From: VXYL01 sp965203685 | GTDB lineage: Bacteria > Pseudomonadota > Gammaproteobacteria > Pseudomonadales > Azotimanducaceae | Direction: 5' to 3' | DNA length: 64,000 nt | Assembly (NCBI GenBank): GCA_965203685.1 | Contig: OZ241908.1 | Span: 5,785,484 to 5,849,483, forward strand | Part shown: positions 42,572 through 51,043 of the stretch, in pieces | Layout: each line of letters opens with the position of its first letter | How positions within the stretch are numbered: position 1 is the first letter of the stretch | Made by a program: the position numbers and the translations under genes | Notes under the pieces: model-generated | Databases searched by the model: none | The model's input: the letters and a program-made list of their open reading frames with translations, nothing else | What the model was told of the DNA's origin: nothing

Positions 42572-43672
42572 ATGGTATCGTTCGGCCGGTACGCGCGTCA
42601 CGGACGAAATCTTGAGGTGGTGACCGACGTAGCAACCACGCTCGCCGAAGCCGTCGAGGCCGGCGACGCGGACGATGTGCTCGCCGTTGTGGAGGCGGCG
42701 GATTGGCGCGACATGGACCCTGCCGACGCCAACGCACTTCTCCGACAGGTGGCCTTGTATGGCTATTCCGGGCGCACGCAGCGCTATGCCAGTGCGGTGC
42801 GCGCGATGCGGGCCGGTGGCTGCATGCCTGACCTCGCTAGCTGCGCGCTCCTGGAGGACAACGAGCGTGCCGTACAGATCCTGACTGCCAACCCGGGCGT
42901 CGCCACAGAAGCGGACGAAAGCGGGGCGACCGCTCTGCACTACGCGGCGGAGCGGGGGAACGCCGGGTTGGTCGCCGTCCTGTGCGAGCGGGGGGCGGAT
43001 GTCGATGCGGTCGATCAGGACGGGCACAGGCCGCTCGACCATGCGCTCCATGCCGGACCATGGAAGACCGAGCCGGCCACGGAGGTCGTCGCCGTGCTCC
43101 GCCGACACGGGGCAACGGTGGACTTCTGGACGCTGGCGGCGCTTGGCGATGCGCCGGGGCTGGTGGCATCGCTCGAGTCGGGTCGGATTGGGGTTGACGA
43201 CCGCAACGCCGATGGCGGCACGGCGCTCTACCACGCAGCCCACAACAATCACCTGGCGGCGGTAACCGCGTTGCTCGACGCTGGCGCCGATCCGAACCGC
43301 GAATGCACCGATGGTCAGACGGCGCTGTACACCGCGTGCCTGCACATGCTGTCGCAGGAGTGCGACATCGAGATCGTTCGCAGGCTCGTCGCCCATGGTG
43401 CCGAGGTCACGTTACCGGCGGCGATCGTGCTCGAAGACCTGGAGCGCGTACGCGCACTCGCTGCGCGCGACCCGGCGGCGCTCGCGGGGCAGCACCACGA
43501 CACGCCTCTCGGGTACGCCATCCACGCGTGGCGCCCGCGAGCCCTGGCGTGCCTGATCGATGTGGGGGCGAGACCCGATGCGTCGAATTGGGGACACATC
43601 GAACGAATCGCGCGGGATGAGGAGTTGGTGCGGGACCTACGGCGCCGTGCGGGGGAGGGAGGAGTTCAATGA
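42572..43672 (+). CDS. Ankyrin-repeat protein
   Basis: A 366-residue protein made of ankyrin repeats. Clear units include DESGATALHYAAERGNAGLV, VDQDGHRPLDHALHAG, NADGGTALYHAAHNNHLAAV with LLDAGADPN, and CTDGQTALYTACLHML. No signal peptide is seen, so it is probably cytoplasmic and binds another protein. The start (ATG at 42572) is uncertain; a GTG further upstream overlaps the divergent symporter gene. The stop overlaps the start of the dehydrogenase gene by four bases, so they are coupled. Confidence 0.82.
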   Translation: MVSFGRYARHGRNLEVVTDVATTLAEAVEAGDADDVLAVVEAADWRDMDPADANALLRQVALYGYSGRTQRYASAVRAMRAGGCMPDLASCALLEDNERAVQILTANPGVATEADESGATALHYAAERGNAGLVAVLCERGADVDAVDQDGHRPLDHALHAGPWKTEPATEVVAVLRRHGATVDFWTLAALGDAPGLVASLESGRIGVDDRNADGGTALYHAAHNNHLAAVTALLDAGADPNRECTDGQTALYTACLHMLSQECDIEIVRRLVAHGAEVTLPAAIVLEDLERVRALAARDPAALAGQHHDTPLGYAIHAWRPRALACLIDVGARPDASNWGHIERIARDEELVRDLRRRAGEGGVQ

Positions 43673-46059
43673 CGGCCACGAATCACCGGTTCCGCAGAGC
43701 GGTCTGGCGGGCTACCGCCGTCTCGGCGGTCGTTCTCGCTTGCGCGAGCATGGCGCAGGCACCGATCGACGATCCCTTGCCGGACGAACTCGTCAAGGGC
43801 GACATCGTCGTGGCAGCCATACCCTTTGTGCGCGCACCGCGTACCTTCGACGCTGCCTCCCCCCAGGGAACCAACGACCCGCGAACCCGCATCCAGTACC
43901 TGCAAGCGGTGCCCGGCATTCCCGAGCGGTTGGCCTTCAACGACATCCGCGGCGTGCTCTACCTGACCGACACGGAGGCACGAACGCCGTCCGTCTACCT
44001 GGACCTGCGCGACCAACAGTTGAGCCTCTACAGCGACGCTCTTCCCAACGAGTCCGGCTTCATGGGGTTCGCGTTCCATCCCGAGTTCACTGAACCCGGC
44101 AAGCCCGGGTACGGGAAGCTCTACACGGCCTTCACGGCGACCCGCGCAAGCGGGGAACCCGACTACGCCGACGAGTCGAATCTCACGCAAGTCAGCGTGG
44201 TCCGGGAGTGGACGGCGACGGCGCCGACCGCCCGGACGTTCGACGGCACATCGCGCGAAGTGCTCCGCGTTGGCGAGTTCGCGGCGAACCACAATGTCGG
44301 CACGGTTGCATTCAACCCCACGGCGACCGAAGGCGATGCCGACTACGGGCTGCTCTACATCGGCTTCGGCGACGGCGGCAGTGCCCACGATCCGCGCGAC
44401 TACGGCCAGGGCTTGGCGGAACCGCTTGGCGCGATTGCGCGGATCGATCCGCTCGACACCGCCGACGGGGCCTATGGCATCCCGGACGACAATCCCTTCG
44501 TCGACGAAGAGGGCGTGGCGCCGGAGATCTGGGCGTACGGGCTACGCCATCCGCAACAGTTCTCCTGGGACACCGACGGCCGCATGTTCATCGGCGACAT
44601 CGGCCAGGATCAGATCGAGGAGGTGAATCTCGGCGCGGCCGGCGCGAATTATGGCTGGCGGTTGCGTGAGGGCACGTTCGCGACGGGGCATGGGGTCGAC
44701 CGGGCTTCGGGACCGGCGTTTCCCAGGCCGGAGACCGACCCGACGCCCTTCGTCTACCCGATCGCCCAATACGACCACGACGAGGGCTTCGCCATCGGCG
44801 GAGGATTCGTCTACCGCGGCGCAGCGATTCCCGCACTGGTTGGCAAGTACGTGTTCACCGACTTCCCCCGCGGCCGTCTCTTCGCGATTGACGCCGACAA
44901 CCTGCCGGAGGAGGGCCAGGCGCCCATCGAGGAGTTGCGGATTGCCTTCGACGGCACCGAGCGCGACTTGGTCGACGAGGCGGGATTCCCCAACACCTAT
45001 CGGCCGGGTTCGGAGCGCGTCGACGCCCGGGTCAGCGTCGACGCCGCCGGCGAACTGTACGTGCTCACCAAGGGCGACGGCTGGATCCGCCGACTGCTCC
45101 CGAACGGATTCGAGGACCTGCCGCCGTTCTCGGGGCGCAACACGGGCGACTTCAACGGCGACGGTTCCGACGATCTCTTGCTACGACACCGGGACGGCCG
45201 CTGGACGTACTACCCGATGAACGGTCGCGCCAATGTCGCGACCGAACGTGGCTCGGCGACCCTGCCCGCGGATCGCGCTTGGCGGTTTTCCGGCGTCGGC
45301 GACTTCGATGGCGACGACCGGGACGATGTCCTGCTGCGTCACGCGGACGGGCGTTGGCGCTACTACCCGATGAATGGTCGCCGCGCGCGGGGCGCTGAGC
45401 GCGGCGCGCCCCCGCTGACCCGGTTCCCAGAGTGGCAGATCGCCGGTCCTGGCGACTTCAACGGCGATGGCCACGCCGATGTGCTCGTGCGTCATGCCGG
45501 TGGCGCCTGGCATTACTACGCGCTCGATGGCGCAGAGATCGTCGGCGCCGCGTCCGGCCGCGCGCAGATCACCGCTCGGACCGAATGGCAGCTTGTCGGC
45601 GTCGGCGATTTCAACGGCAACGGCCGACACGGCGTCTTGCTCCGCCACACGGGCAACGGCAATTGGGTTTACTACCCGATGAACGGTCGCCGCCAGGTTA
45701 CGAGCGCTCGCGGCTTTGCGAACCTGACCAAGACGTTGGCGTGGCAACCCGTCGCCATTGGCGACTTCAACGGCGACGGTCGCGATGACGTCATCGTGCG
45801 GCATACGGACGGCCGCTGGCACTACTACCCGATGCAGGGGCGGAGGACGACTGCAGGTCGAGGTCGGGTCGACCTGCCATCGGACCTCGACTGGCAGGTC
45901 GCTGCCGTTGGCGATTTCAACGGTGACGGGCCGGACGACCTGATGCTCCGGCACGTCAACGGTTCGTGGGCGTACTACCCCATGGACGGACGGGAGATCA
46001 TCACGGCGGAACAGGGCGCCGCCAGCGTCACACGCAACCTCGACTGGTCCGTGCCTTAG
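43669..46059 (+). CDS. Secreted PQQ-type sugar dehydrogenase with six C-terminal VCBS/FG-GAP-like repeats
   Basis: A 796-residue secreted protein. Residues 1-31 form a signal peptide. Residues about 40-480 are a six-bladed propeller like soluble glucose/sorbosone dehydrogenases that use PQQ: FMGFAFHPEF, NHNVGTVAFNP, YIGFGDGGSAHDP, LGAIARIDP, PEIWAYGLRHPQQFSWD, MFIGDIGQDQIEEVN and NYGWRLREG. From residue 491, six near-identical repeats of about 51 residues follow, each with GDFNGDG.DD.LLRH and W.YYPMNGR. They probably form a calcium-binding or adhesive propeller. A GGAGGGAGGAG site precedes the ATG. Confidence 0.88.
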   Translation: MTATNHRFRRAVWRATAVSAVVLACASMAQAPIDDPLPDELVKGDIVVAAIPFVRAPRTFDAASPQGTNDPRTRIQYLQAVPGIPERLAFNDIRGVLYLTDTEARTPSVYLDLRDQQLSLYSDALPNESGFMGFAFHPEFTEPGKPGYGKLYTAFTATRASGEPDYADESNLTQVSVVREWTATAPTARTFDGTSREVLRVGEFAANHNVGTVAFNPTATEGDADYGLLYIGFGDGGSAHDPRDYGQGLAEPLGAIARIDPLDTADGAYGIPDDNPFVDEEGVAPEIWAYGLRHPQQFSWDTDGRMFIGDIGQDQIEEVNLGAAGANYGWRLREGTFATGHGVDRASGPAFPRPETDPTPFVYPIAQYDHDEGFAIGGGFVYRGAAIPALVGKYVFTDFPRGRLFAIDADNLPEEGQAPIEELRIAFDGTERDLVDEAGFPNTYRPGSERVDARVSVDAAGELYVLTKGDGWIRRLLPNGFEDLPPFSGRNTGDFNGDGSDDLLLRHRDGRWTYYPMNGRANVATERGSATLPADRAWRFSGVGDFDGDDRDDVLLRHADGRWRYYPMNGRRARGAERGAPPLTRFPEWQIAGPGDFNGDGHADVLVRHAGGAWHYYALDGAEIVGAASGRAQITARTEWQLVGVGDFNGNGRHGVLLRHTGNGNWVYYPMNGRRQVTSARGFANLTKTLAWQPVAIGDFNGDGRDDVIVRHTDGRWHYYPMQGRRTTAGRGRVDLPSDLDWQVAAVGDFNGDGPDDLMLRHVNGSWAYYPMDGREIITAEQGAASVTRNLDWSVP

Positions 46060-46063
46060 CGAC

Positions 46064-46144
46064 CGGTACGCGGACGGCTCCGAGCGGCTTGCCGTTCGCG
46101 TCCGCTCTTCGAGCCTAGTACAAGGTCATTGCGGGCCGGACCGC
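46064..46144. repeat. REP-like unit, long-loop form, with partial second unit
   Basis: A unit at 46064-46105 has arms GGTACGCGGACG and CGCGTCCGC separated by a longer GAGCGGCTTGCCG-type loop, and a degraded inverted unit CATTGCGGGCC lies at 46126-46144. It follows the dehydrogenase stop and precedes the GyrI-like gene. The same long-loop form recurs at 56043. Confidence 0.65.
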
Positions 46145-46188
46145 GAAACTTGGTATGGTTCAAGACCGCCTGTTTCCAAGGGCTCCGC

Positions 46189-46659
46189 ATGCCCAATGAG
46201 ATGACGCTTGCCCGCGTCGAAGCACAGACCCTCGCCGTGGTCAAAGCGCGCATCAAGATGAGCGACGTCCCCGCCGCCATGTTCCCGATGATGGACAAGG
46301 TGTGGGCCTTCATCCGTAGCCGAGAATTGACTGGCCACGGCCACAACGTGTGGCTCTACCGGGGTTCTCCGTCGGGGGACATTGACGTGGAAATCGGTGT
46401 CCAACTCGAGCCGTCGTTTGATCCGGAAGGCGACGTGGTCCAGTCCCAAACCCCCGTGGGTTTGGCAGCGCACACCTACCACTACGGCGAGTACGACCAG
46501 TTGCCGCAAGTGCACCAGGGGCTTGTGTCGTGGTGCATGGCGCAGGGCCACACCCTCGCCGGTGTGAGTTGGGAGATCTACGGCGACTGGGACGACGACC
46601 CGGCCAAGCGGCGTACCGACATCTACCACCTTTGCGCCGAAGCGGAGGATGCGGAATGA
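46189..46659 (+). CDS. GyrI-like/effector-binding-domain protein
   Basis: A 156-residue protein of the AraC-effector-binding/GyrI-like fold. PAAMFPMMDKVWAFIRSREL and the ending SWEIYGDWDDDPAKRRTDIY are the family pattern; the conserved Glu in WEIYGD binds ligand in relatives. Such proteins sense or bind hydrophobic small molecules, alone or fused to regulators. The ATG at 46189 was chosen because upstream codons are REP-derived. Its stop overlaps the fabV start as ATGA. Confidence 0.75.
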   Translation: MPNEMTLARVEAQTLAVVKARIKMSDVPAAMFPMMDKVWAFIRSRELTGHGHNVWLYRGSPSGDIDVEIGVQLEPSFDPEGDVVQSQTPVGLAAHTYHYGEYDQLPQVHQGLVSWCMAQGHTLAGVSWEIYGDWDDDPAKRRTDIYHLCAEAEDAE

Positions 46660-47831
46660 TCGTTAAGCCGCGCATCCGCGGGTTCATCTGCACCACGGCG
46701 CATCCGACAGGGTGTCGCGCCCATGTCGATGCGCAGATCGCCACCGTCGAGGCGCGTGGTCGGTTCCCCGGTACTCGGAATGCCCTAGTGCTCGGATGCT
46801 CGGGCGGCTTCGGCTTGGCCTCGCGGATCGTCGCGGGCTTCGGCTGCGGCGCCGACACCGTTGGCGTGTCGTTTGAGAAGGCGCCGGGGCCGAAGCGCAC
46901 CGCCACCGCAGGCTGGTACAACAACCGTGCCTTCGAAGACGCCGCCAAGGCCCGAGGGCGACTGGCGCTGACCTTCGACGGAGACGCGTTCGCGGATGAG
47001 ACCCGGGAACGCGTGATCGCCGCGATCAGCGAGAACATGGGCCAGATCGACCTCCTCGTGTACAGCTTGGCCGCCCCGGTGCGCACCAACCCGCGCACGG
47101 GCGCGCAGTTTCGCTCGGCGATCAAGCCCCTGGGCGAACCGTTGGCGGTCAAGAGCCTGGACGTCAACAAGGGTGAAGTGCGGGAAATCGTGCTCCCTCC
47201 GGCGGACGAGGATGAGACCACCGCCACCGTGCAGGTGATGGGTGGTGAAGACTGGGAGTGGTGGATCGACGCGCTTTTGGAGGCCGATGCCCTTGCTCCA
47301 GGATTCAAGACGGTCGCCTACTCCTATCTCGGCAGCGACCTAACCGCCCGCATCTACCGCGAGGGCACGCTGGGCCGCGCTAAGGCCGACGTCGACCGTG
47401 CAGCCGCCGCCATTCAGGCTCGTCTCGGTGATATCGGGGGCGAAGCGCGGGTCGCCGTGCTCAAGGCAATCGTCAGCCAGGCCAGCACGGCGATTCCCGT
47501 GGTGCCGCTTTACATGTCGATCCTGTTCCGCGTCATGCGCGAGCAGGGCAGCCATGAGAGCAGCATCGAGCACATCGACCGGCTGTTTCGCGACGGCCTC
47601 TACGGTGACGCCATCGGACGCGACGAGGTCGGTCGCTTGCGCGCCGACGCCCGCGAACTCGCAGCCGCCGTGCAGACCGAAGTCCGCCGTCGCTGGGACG
47701 TGGTCGACAGCGACAACATCGGCGCATTGAGCGACCTCGGTCAGTTCCGCGACGAGTTCCTCGCGTTGTTCGGCTTTGGATTCGACGGCGTCGACTACGA
47801 AGCCGATGTCGACCCGATGGACGGGACTTGA
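46656..47831 (+). CDS. fabV: Trans-2-enoyl-ACP/CoA reductase FabV
   Basis: A 391-residue NADH-dependent enoyl reductase that finishes each round of fatty acid elongation. It has VLGCSGGFGLASRI for NAD, ISENMGQIDLLVYSLAAPVR, and the FabV active-site motif Y-x8-K in IYREGTLGRAKAD. FabV is longer than FabI and largely insensitive to triclosan. The ATG overlaps the preceding stop by four bases, and a TTG-started VanZ-like gene overlaps its end, so all three are probably co-translated. Confidence 0.95.
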   Translation: MIVKPRIRGFICTTAHPTGCRAHVDAQIATVEARGRFPGTRNALVLGCSGGFGLASRIVAGFGCGADTVGVSFEKAPGPKRTATAGWYNNRAFEDAAKARGRLALTFDGDAFADETRERVIAAISENMGQIDLLVYSLAAPVRTNPRTGAQFRSAIKPLGEPLAVKSLDVNKGEVREIVLPPADEDETTATVQVMGGEDWEWWIDALLEADALAPGFKTVAYSYLGSDLTARIYREGTLGRAKADVDRAAAAIQARLGDIGGEARVAVLKAIVSQASTAIPVVPLYMSILFRVMREQGSHESSIEHIDRLFRDGLYGDAIGRDEVGRLRADARELAAAVQTEVRRRWDVVDSDNIGALSDLGQFRDEFLALFGFGFDGVDYEADVDPMDGT

Positions 47832-48193
47832 TCGCGCAAGCTCGGAGCCTGTTCGTCAAGGCGGCATTCTGGATTCCGCTTGCCATCTGCAGTGCGGTCG
47901 CCTGCACACCGAGCCCCTCTGGCGTGGTCGCGGACCTCAGCGGCGTCGTCGCCCACGCCGCCGCCTTCTTCTACCTAGCGCTAGCGCTCTGCTTTGCGCA
48001 CTTCCGCCAAGGGCCGTTGCTCGACGTCGCCCTCTGGCTGCTCGCCTTCGGCGTGCTGCTCGAACTCGCCCAACTGCTGTTCGTCGCAGGCCGCAGCGGT
48101 GAGTTGCTGGATCTAGCCATCGACGGCGCAGGCATCGGACTTGGCTGCGCGGTCTACGCCTGGCTTATGAACTTCAAGGTCGCATTCGCTTAA
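47828..48193 (+). CDS. VanZ-like membrane protein
   Basis: A 121-residue protein with TTG start overlapping the fabV stop. It has the VanZ-like order DLSGVVAHAAAFFYLALALC, then LLAFGVLLELAQLLFVAGRS and LLDLAIDGAGIGLGCAVYAW, with the conserved His, Glu and Asp. Three to four helices are predicted. VanZ-family proteins have been linked to envelope properties, but a role here is unknown. It is convergent with a secreted protein gene. Confidence 0.8.
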   Translation: MIAQARSLFVKAAFWIPLAICSAVACTPSPSGVVADLSGVVAHAAAFFYLALALCFAHFRQGPLLDVALWLLAFGVLLELAQLLFVAGRSGELLDLAIDGAGIGLGCAVYAWLMNFKVAFA

Positions 48194-48194
48194 C

Positions 48195-48216
48195 GAGCCC
48201 GGCAGGGCCGCGGCTC
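48195..48216. terminator. Hairpin between convergent genes
   Basis: GAGCC-CGGC-AGG-GCCG-C-GGCTC: a nine-pair stem with one bulge, directly after the VanZ-like stop and before the convergent secreted protein stop at 48225. No T-run. Likely a bidirectional terminator. Confidence 0.55.
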
Positions 48217-48224
48217 CGATCAAC

Positions 48225-49106
48225 TCACAGTTCGCGGCAACCCACGTCGGCGTACCACTGAACGGTGTGGTCGCGCACCTTGACGACCCGAAGGACCTTC
48301 GCGTCCATCACCCTCTCGTGAAACCGCACCACCGGCAAGTGCAAGTGGTCGTCCCAACTGAGCAGCAACCGCTGGTGCATCCGTTCAATCCTCACGCCTC
48401 CGCCCCCGTCGAACGGTTCGAAAGAACGCAGATCGATCGACACGACCGAACCGACCCCGTCCACGCCGACGGTGATCTGAACGCCGCGCTGCATTGGATC
48501 CTCTGCCGCGGGATTCGGCCTGAGTCCGAAGAACCGACCGCCGCCTTCGTTTTGCATCACGACATCGGGCTCCGGCAGTGCCTCTAGCATGTCCAACACG
48601 CCCATCGGGTGGAACGGTTCGTTGTGCGGCTCTCCTCTACGCTCGGCGCGACGACGTTCCTTCGCCTCCTTCCGCACCGCCTTTTCCTTGTCTCTCAAGT
48701 AGGTTTTCAGCGCCTTCGGTTCGGGGCTCGCGCCATCGACCGAAACCAGTGCCCACGGCGACGGTTCCCGAGGGGTGTAGGTCTCCTCACGCCAAGGCTT
48801 CTCGTTCTTCGTGGTCCATACCCGGTACCCGCACTTCTCCCGCAACACCGCCGGGGTCTTTTCGGCCAATGAACCGACCAAAAGCCGCCAGCGCGTCAGA
48901 TCCTCCGCAGACGCGGGTGTCGCGGCCAACCAGAGATTGTCGGAGTCGTCGTACGCATCAAGGGGATCCATGGCCAGCGACCGGAGCGACGCATCCGGGG
49001 TGTCCCCCATGTCGTTTGCTACCACGTTCGCCGCGAGCGCCAGCCAGAGGATCATCGCGCCGCGCAGTGCGAAGTTGCGCACGAGTCGCCCTGTCCGTCG
49101 GTGCAT
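48225..49106 (-). CDS. Hypothetical secreted protein
   Basis: A 293-residue protein of no family I recognise. The start ATG at 49106 gives a signal peptide (GAMILWLALAANVVAND). Positions about 139-157 form a highly charged helix (KEKAVRKEAKERRRAERR). The C-terminal third has alternating beta-like strands VQITVGVDGVGSVVSIDLRS and HLPVVRFHERVMDAKVLRVV. It is five bases after the stop of a thioredoxin-like gene, so the two form an operon. It may be a client or partner of that protein in the periplasm. Confidence 0.72.
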   Translation of the reverse strand: MHRRTGRLVRNFALRGAMILWLALAANVVANDMGDTPDASLRSLAMDPLDAYDDSDNLWLAATPASAEDLTRWRLLVGSLAEKTPAVLREKCGYRVWTTKNEKPWREETYTPREPSPWALVSVDGASPEPKALKTYLRDKEKAVRKEAKERRRAERRGEPHNEPFHPMGVLDMLEALPEPDVVMQNEGGGRFFGLRPNPAAEDPMQRGVQITVGVDGVGSVVSIDLRSFEPFDGGGGVRIERMHQRLLLSWDDHLHLPVVRFHERVMDAKVLRVVKVRDHTVQWYADVGCREL

Positions 49107-49111
49107 CGTGT

Positions 49112-49657
49112 TCACGCCCCGCTCGACCCCCAACGTTCGAGGAACGCCAGCACCGCCCCGGTGTCGTACGCGGTGGAACCGTCCGGCGCTTCCAGTTCGG
49201 CGCCGCTTTGCGAGTGCAGCAGCGCACCGTCCTTCTCCAGCACGTAGAAGTGTGGATAGCCGGGTGCCTTCGGGTACTGGCGGAGGAACTTGCCGCGACG
49301 GCCCCAGCGCGAGTAGTCGACCTTCATGACCACGAAGCCGTCCGACATCGCGGCGAGTACGGGCGCATTGGCTCGCACGGCGCGCTCGAAGACCTTGCAC
49401 CAGCCGCACCAGTCCCCGCCCACGAACAGCAGGATGCGCTTGTTCTCACGCCCGGCCCGAACCACCGTGGTTTCGAGATCCGCGAACGGGTCGCGTTTCT
49501 TGTCGTAAACCGAGACCGAGTAGAACGCCTCAGCATGGTCTTGCTCGGGACCATAGTCGGCACCGCTAGCGCTGGAGACCAGCAGGGCCATTGCCATTGC
49601 CGTTAGCCCAATGACGGACCATTTCGTGATCAGCCCTCCTCGTGACTGCGACCGCAC
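49112..49657 (-). CDS. Secreted thioredoxin-fold protein
   Basis: A 181-residue protein with a signal peptide ending SSASGAD. The redox motif is C84-G-W-C87 in LLFVGGDWCGWCKVFERAV, and YPHFYVLEKDG holds the cis-proline segment. It resembles DUF255/thioredoxin_7-like proteins which reduce or form disulfides in the periplasm. GTG at 49657 is used; a GAGGAGGG site lies after it with no good codon behind, so the true start is uncertain. Divergent from the Xre-RES module. Confidence 0.78.
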   Translation of the reverse strand: MRSQSRGGLITKWSVIGLTAMAMALLVSSASGADYGPEQDHAEAFYSVSVYDKKRDPFADLETTVVRAGRENKRILLFVGGDWCGWCKVFERAVRANAPVLAAMSDGFVVMKVDYSRWGRRGKFLRQYPKAPGYPHFYVLEKDGALLHSQSGAELEAPDGSTAYDTGAVLAFLERWGSSGA

Positions 49658-49803
49658 GCGCGGACATCCGTTTTTTATTGTTCATTTCGACTCCTATGCC
49701 GATTCGATGCTCTGGTTAGTTGTCGACTCCCCGCCGCCAGCGGCGCATGATCCTTTCACGTTGATGAACGCTAGCTGAACGCAACCTTTTTCGTTTGCCT
49801 GCT

Positions 49804-49819
49804 CGCAACGCTGGTTGCG
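49804..49819. promoter_or_regulatory. Palindromic operator over the Xre-RES promoter
   Basis: CGCAAC-GCTG-GTTGCG, a perfect 6-bp inverted repeat overlapping the -35 box. A further half-site, CGCAAC, occurs near 49780. Likely binding site for the Xre/MbcA-type antitoxin, which commonly represses its own operon. Confidence 0.5.
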
Positions 49820-49843
49820 CATAATCCACACACGGACTATTCT
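49815..49843 (+). promoter_or_regulatory. Sigma-70 promoter of the Xre-RES operon
   Basis: TTGCGC (49815-49820), a 17-base spacer, TATTCT (49838-49843). The transcript would begin near 49850, so the antitoxin must start at the ATG at 49872 and not at codons further upstream. The region 49658-49814 is AT-richer than the rest of the window. Confidence 0.6.
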
Positions 49844-49871
49844 TAAAAATGAGTCCAGTATTGGAGTGCAC

Positions 49872-50273
49872 ATGGCGGCGCTTGCTCAAGGACCGTCGGC
49901 GGTCGAGCGTAGGGGCTACTCGGCTCCGGCACTACGCACTTTTTTCCGGATTGCGGGGCTGTGGGACCTGTCGGTGGCCGAGCAGATGGCGCTGCTCGGG
50001 GTGACCGCCCGTTCGACTTTCTTCAAGTGGAAGAAGAACTCGGACACCGCGCTGCCGAAGGACACCTTGGAGCGCATCTCGTACGTGCTGGGAATCTATA
50101 AGGCCCTGCAGATCCTGCTTCCCGATGAAACGGCTGCCGACGAATGGGTGAAGCGGCCGAACAGTGCTGCGCCGTTCGGGGGGCGTTCGGCGCTCGAACG
50201 CATGTCGTCGGGCCAGGTCGCGGACCTGTACGTCGTCCGGCAGTACTTGGACGCCCAGCGTGGCGGCAAGTGA
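49872..50273 (+). CDS. Xre/MbcA/ParS-type antitoxin
   Basis: A 133-residue antitoxin for a RES-domain toxin. The N-terminal helical DNA-binding part includes WDLSVAEQMALLGVTARSTF. The C-terminal toxin-binding part has YVLGIYKALQILLPDE, then FGGRSALERMSSGQVADLYV, typical of the DUF2384/MbcA family. ATG at 49872 follows TTGGAG. The RES gene begins 14 bases before its stop. It should block the NAD-degrading partner and repress the operon. Confidence 0.9.
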   Translation: MAALAQGPSAVERRGYSAPALRTFFRIAGLWDLSVAEQMALLGVTARSTFFKWKKNSDTALPKDTLERISYVLGIYKALQILLPDETAADEWVKRPNSAAPFGGRSALERMSSGQVADLYVVRQYLDAQRGGK

Positions 50274-50952
50274 TATCCCGGTCGTCCCGGTGGTTTGGAA
50301 GCCGTGCTGGCGGATCGTGCCGAGCCGGTTTCCGCCGATCCAGCTCTTCGAGCGCGTGGCGGATCCGGGTGACATGGAGGCGGTGTTCGAGCTGGAGTCG
50401 CTGACCAATCCAAGACTGCGCGACCAGGCCGGGGACATCCGGCTGGTGCCAGAGGAGGATCGCGTGTCGGGCCCGGGTACGAGCGTGGTGATGGCGGCCT
50501 TCACGCACCTCAGCCCGGAGGGAAGCCGGTTCTCGGACGGGAGCTACGGGGTGTTCTACGCTGCCAGGGAACTCGAGACGGCGGTTGCGGAGACGGCATT
50601 CCACCGCGAGCGGTTCATGCGCGCCACTGACCAGTCGCGCATGGAACTCGACATGCGCGTGTACGCGGTTGAACTGGACGGCAGGTTGCACGACCTGCGC
50701 GGTCGGGAGGCGTCCTTCCCGCTCGTCTACAGCCGCGACAGCTACGGCCCAGCGCAGGAGCTCGCGAAACGGCTCAGGGACGAGGGCTCGGACGGCTTGG
50801 CGTACGACAGCGTGCGCCATGACCGTGGCGAATGTGCAGCCGTCTTCCGGCCACGACTCCTCTCGGGCGCGCGGCCAGAGCGTCATCTGTGCTACGTCTG
50901 GGATGGCGAACGGATCGCGACGGTGTACGAGAAGAAGCCGCTCGAAGCTTGA
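50260..50952 (+). CDS. RES-domain toxin
   Basis: A 230-residue toxin of the RES family; characterised members degrade NAD+ and halt growth. Conserved residues are present: R18 in CWRIVPSRF, R90 and Y100 in SRFSDGSYGVFYAA, E111-region in ELETAVAETAFH, and Ser in GLAYDSVRH. Start GTG at 50260 overlaps the antitoxin gene by 14 bases in another frame. The gene is intact with no frame damage. Confidence 0.9.
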   Translation: MAASDIPVVPVVWKPCWRIVPSRFPPIQLFERVADPGDMEAVFELESLTNPRLRDQAGDIRLVPEEDRVSGPGTSVVMAAFTHLSPEGSRFSDGSYGVFYAARELETAVAETAFHRERFMRATDQSRMELDMRVYAVELDGRLHDLRGREASFPLVYSRDSYGPAQELAKRLRDEGSDGLAYDSVRHDRGECAAVFRPRLLSGARPERHLCYVWDGERIATVYEKKPLEA

Positions 50953-51043
50953 GGATCGTGGGACGAACCGTCTCAAGTACGCGATCTTGGAAAACTCTGC
51001 GCAACTGTCATGATGCGCCCACCGAAAGACGCCAAGGAGCCGC

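Noticed and set aside
45139..46059. Tandem DNA repeat or assembly artefact
   Set aside because: The six units differ at many silent sites, so they are old protein repeats of a VCBS/FG-GAP-like propeller and not an assembly duplication.
49815..49871. Longer start for the Xre-type antitoxin
   Set aside because: These codons overlap the -35 and -10 boxes and the operator; the ATG at 49872 has a ribosome site and the normal family length.
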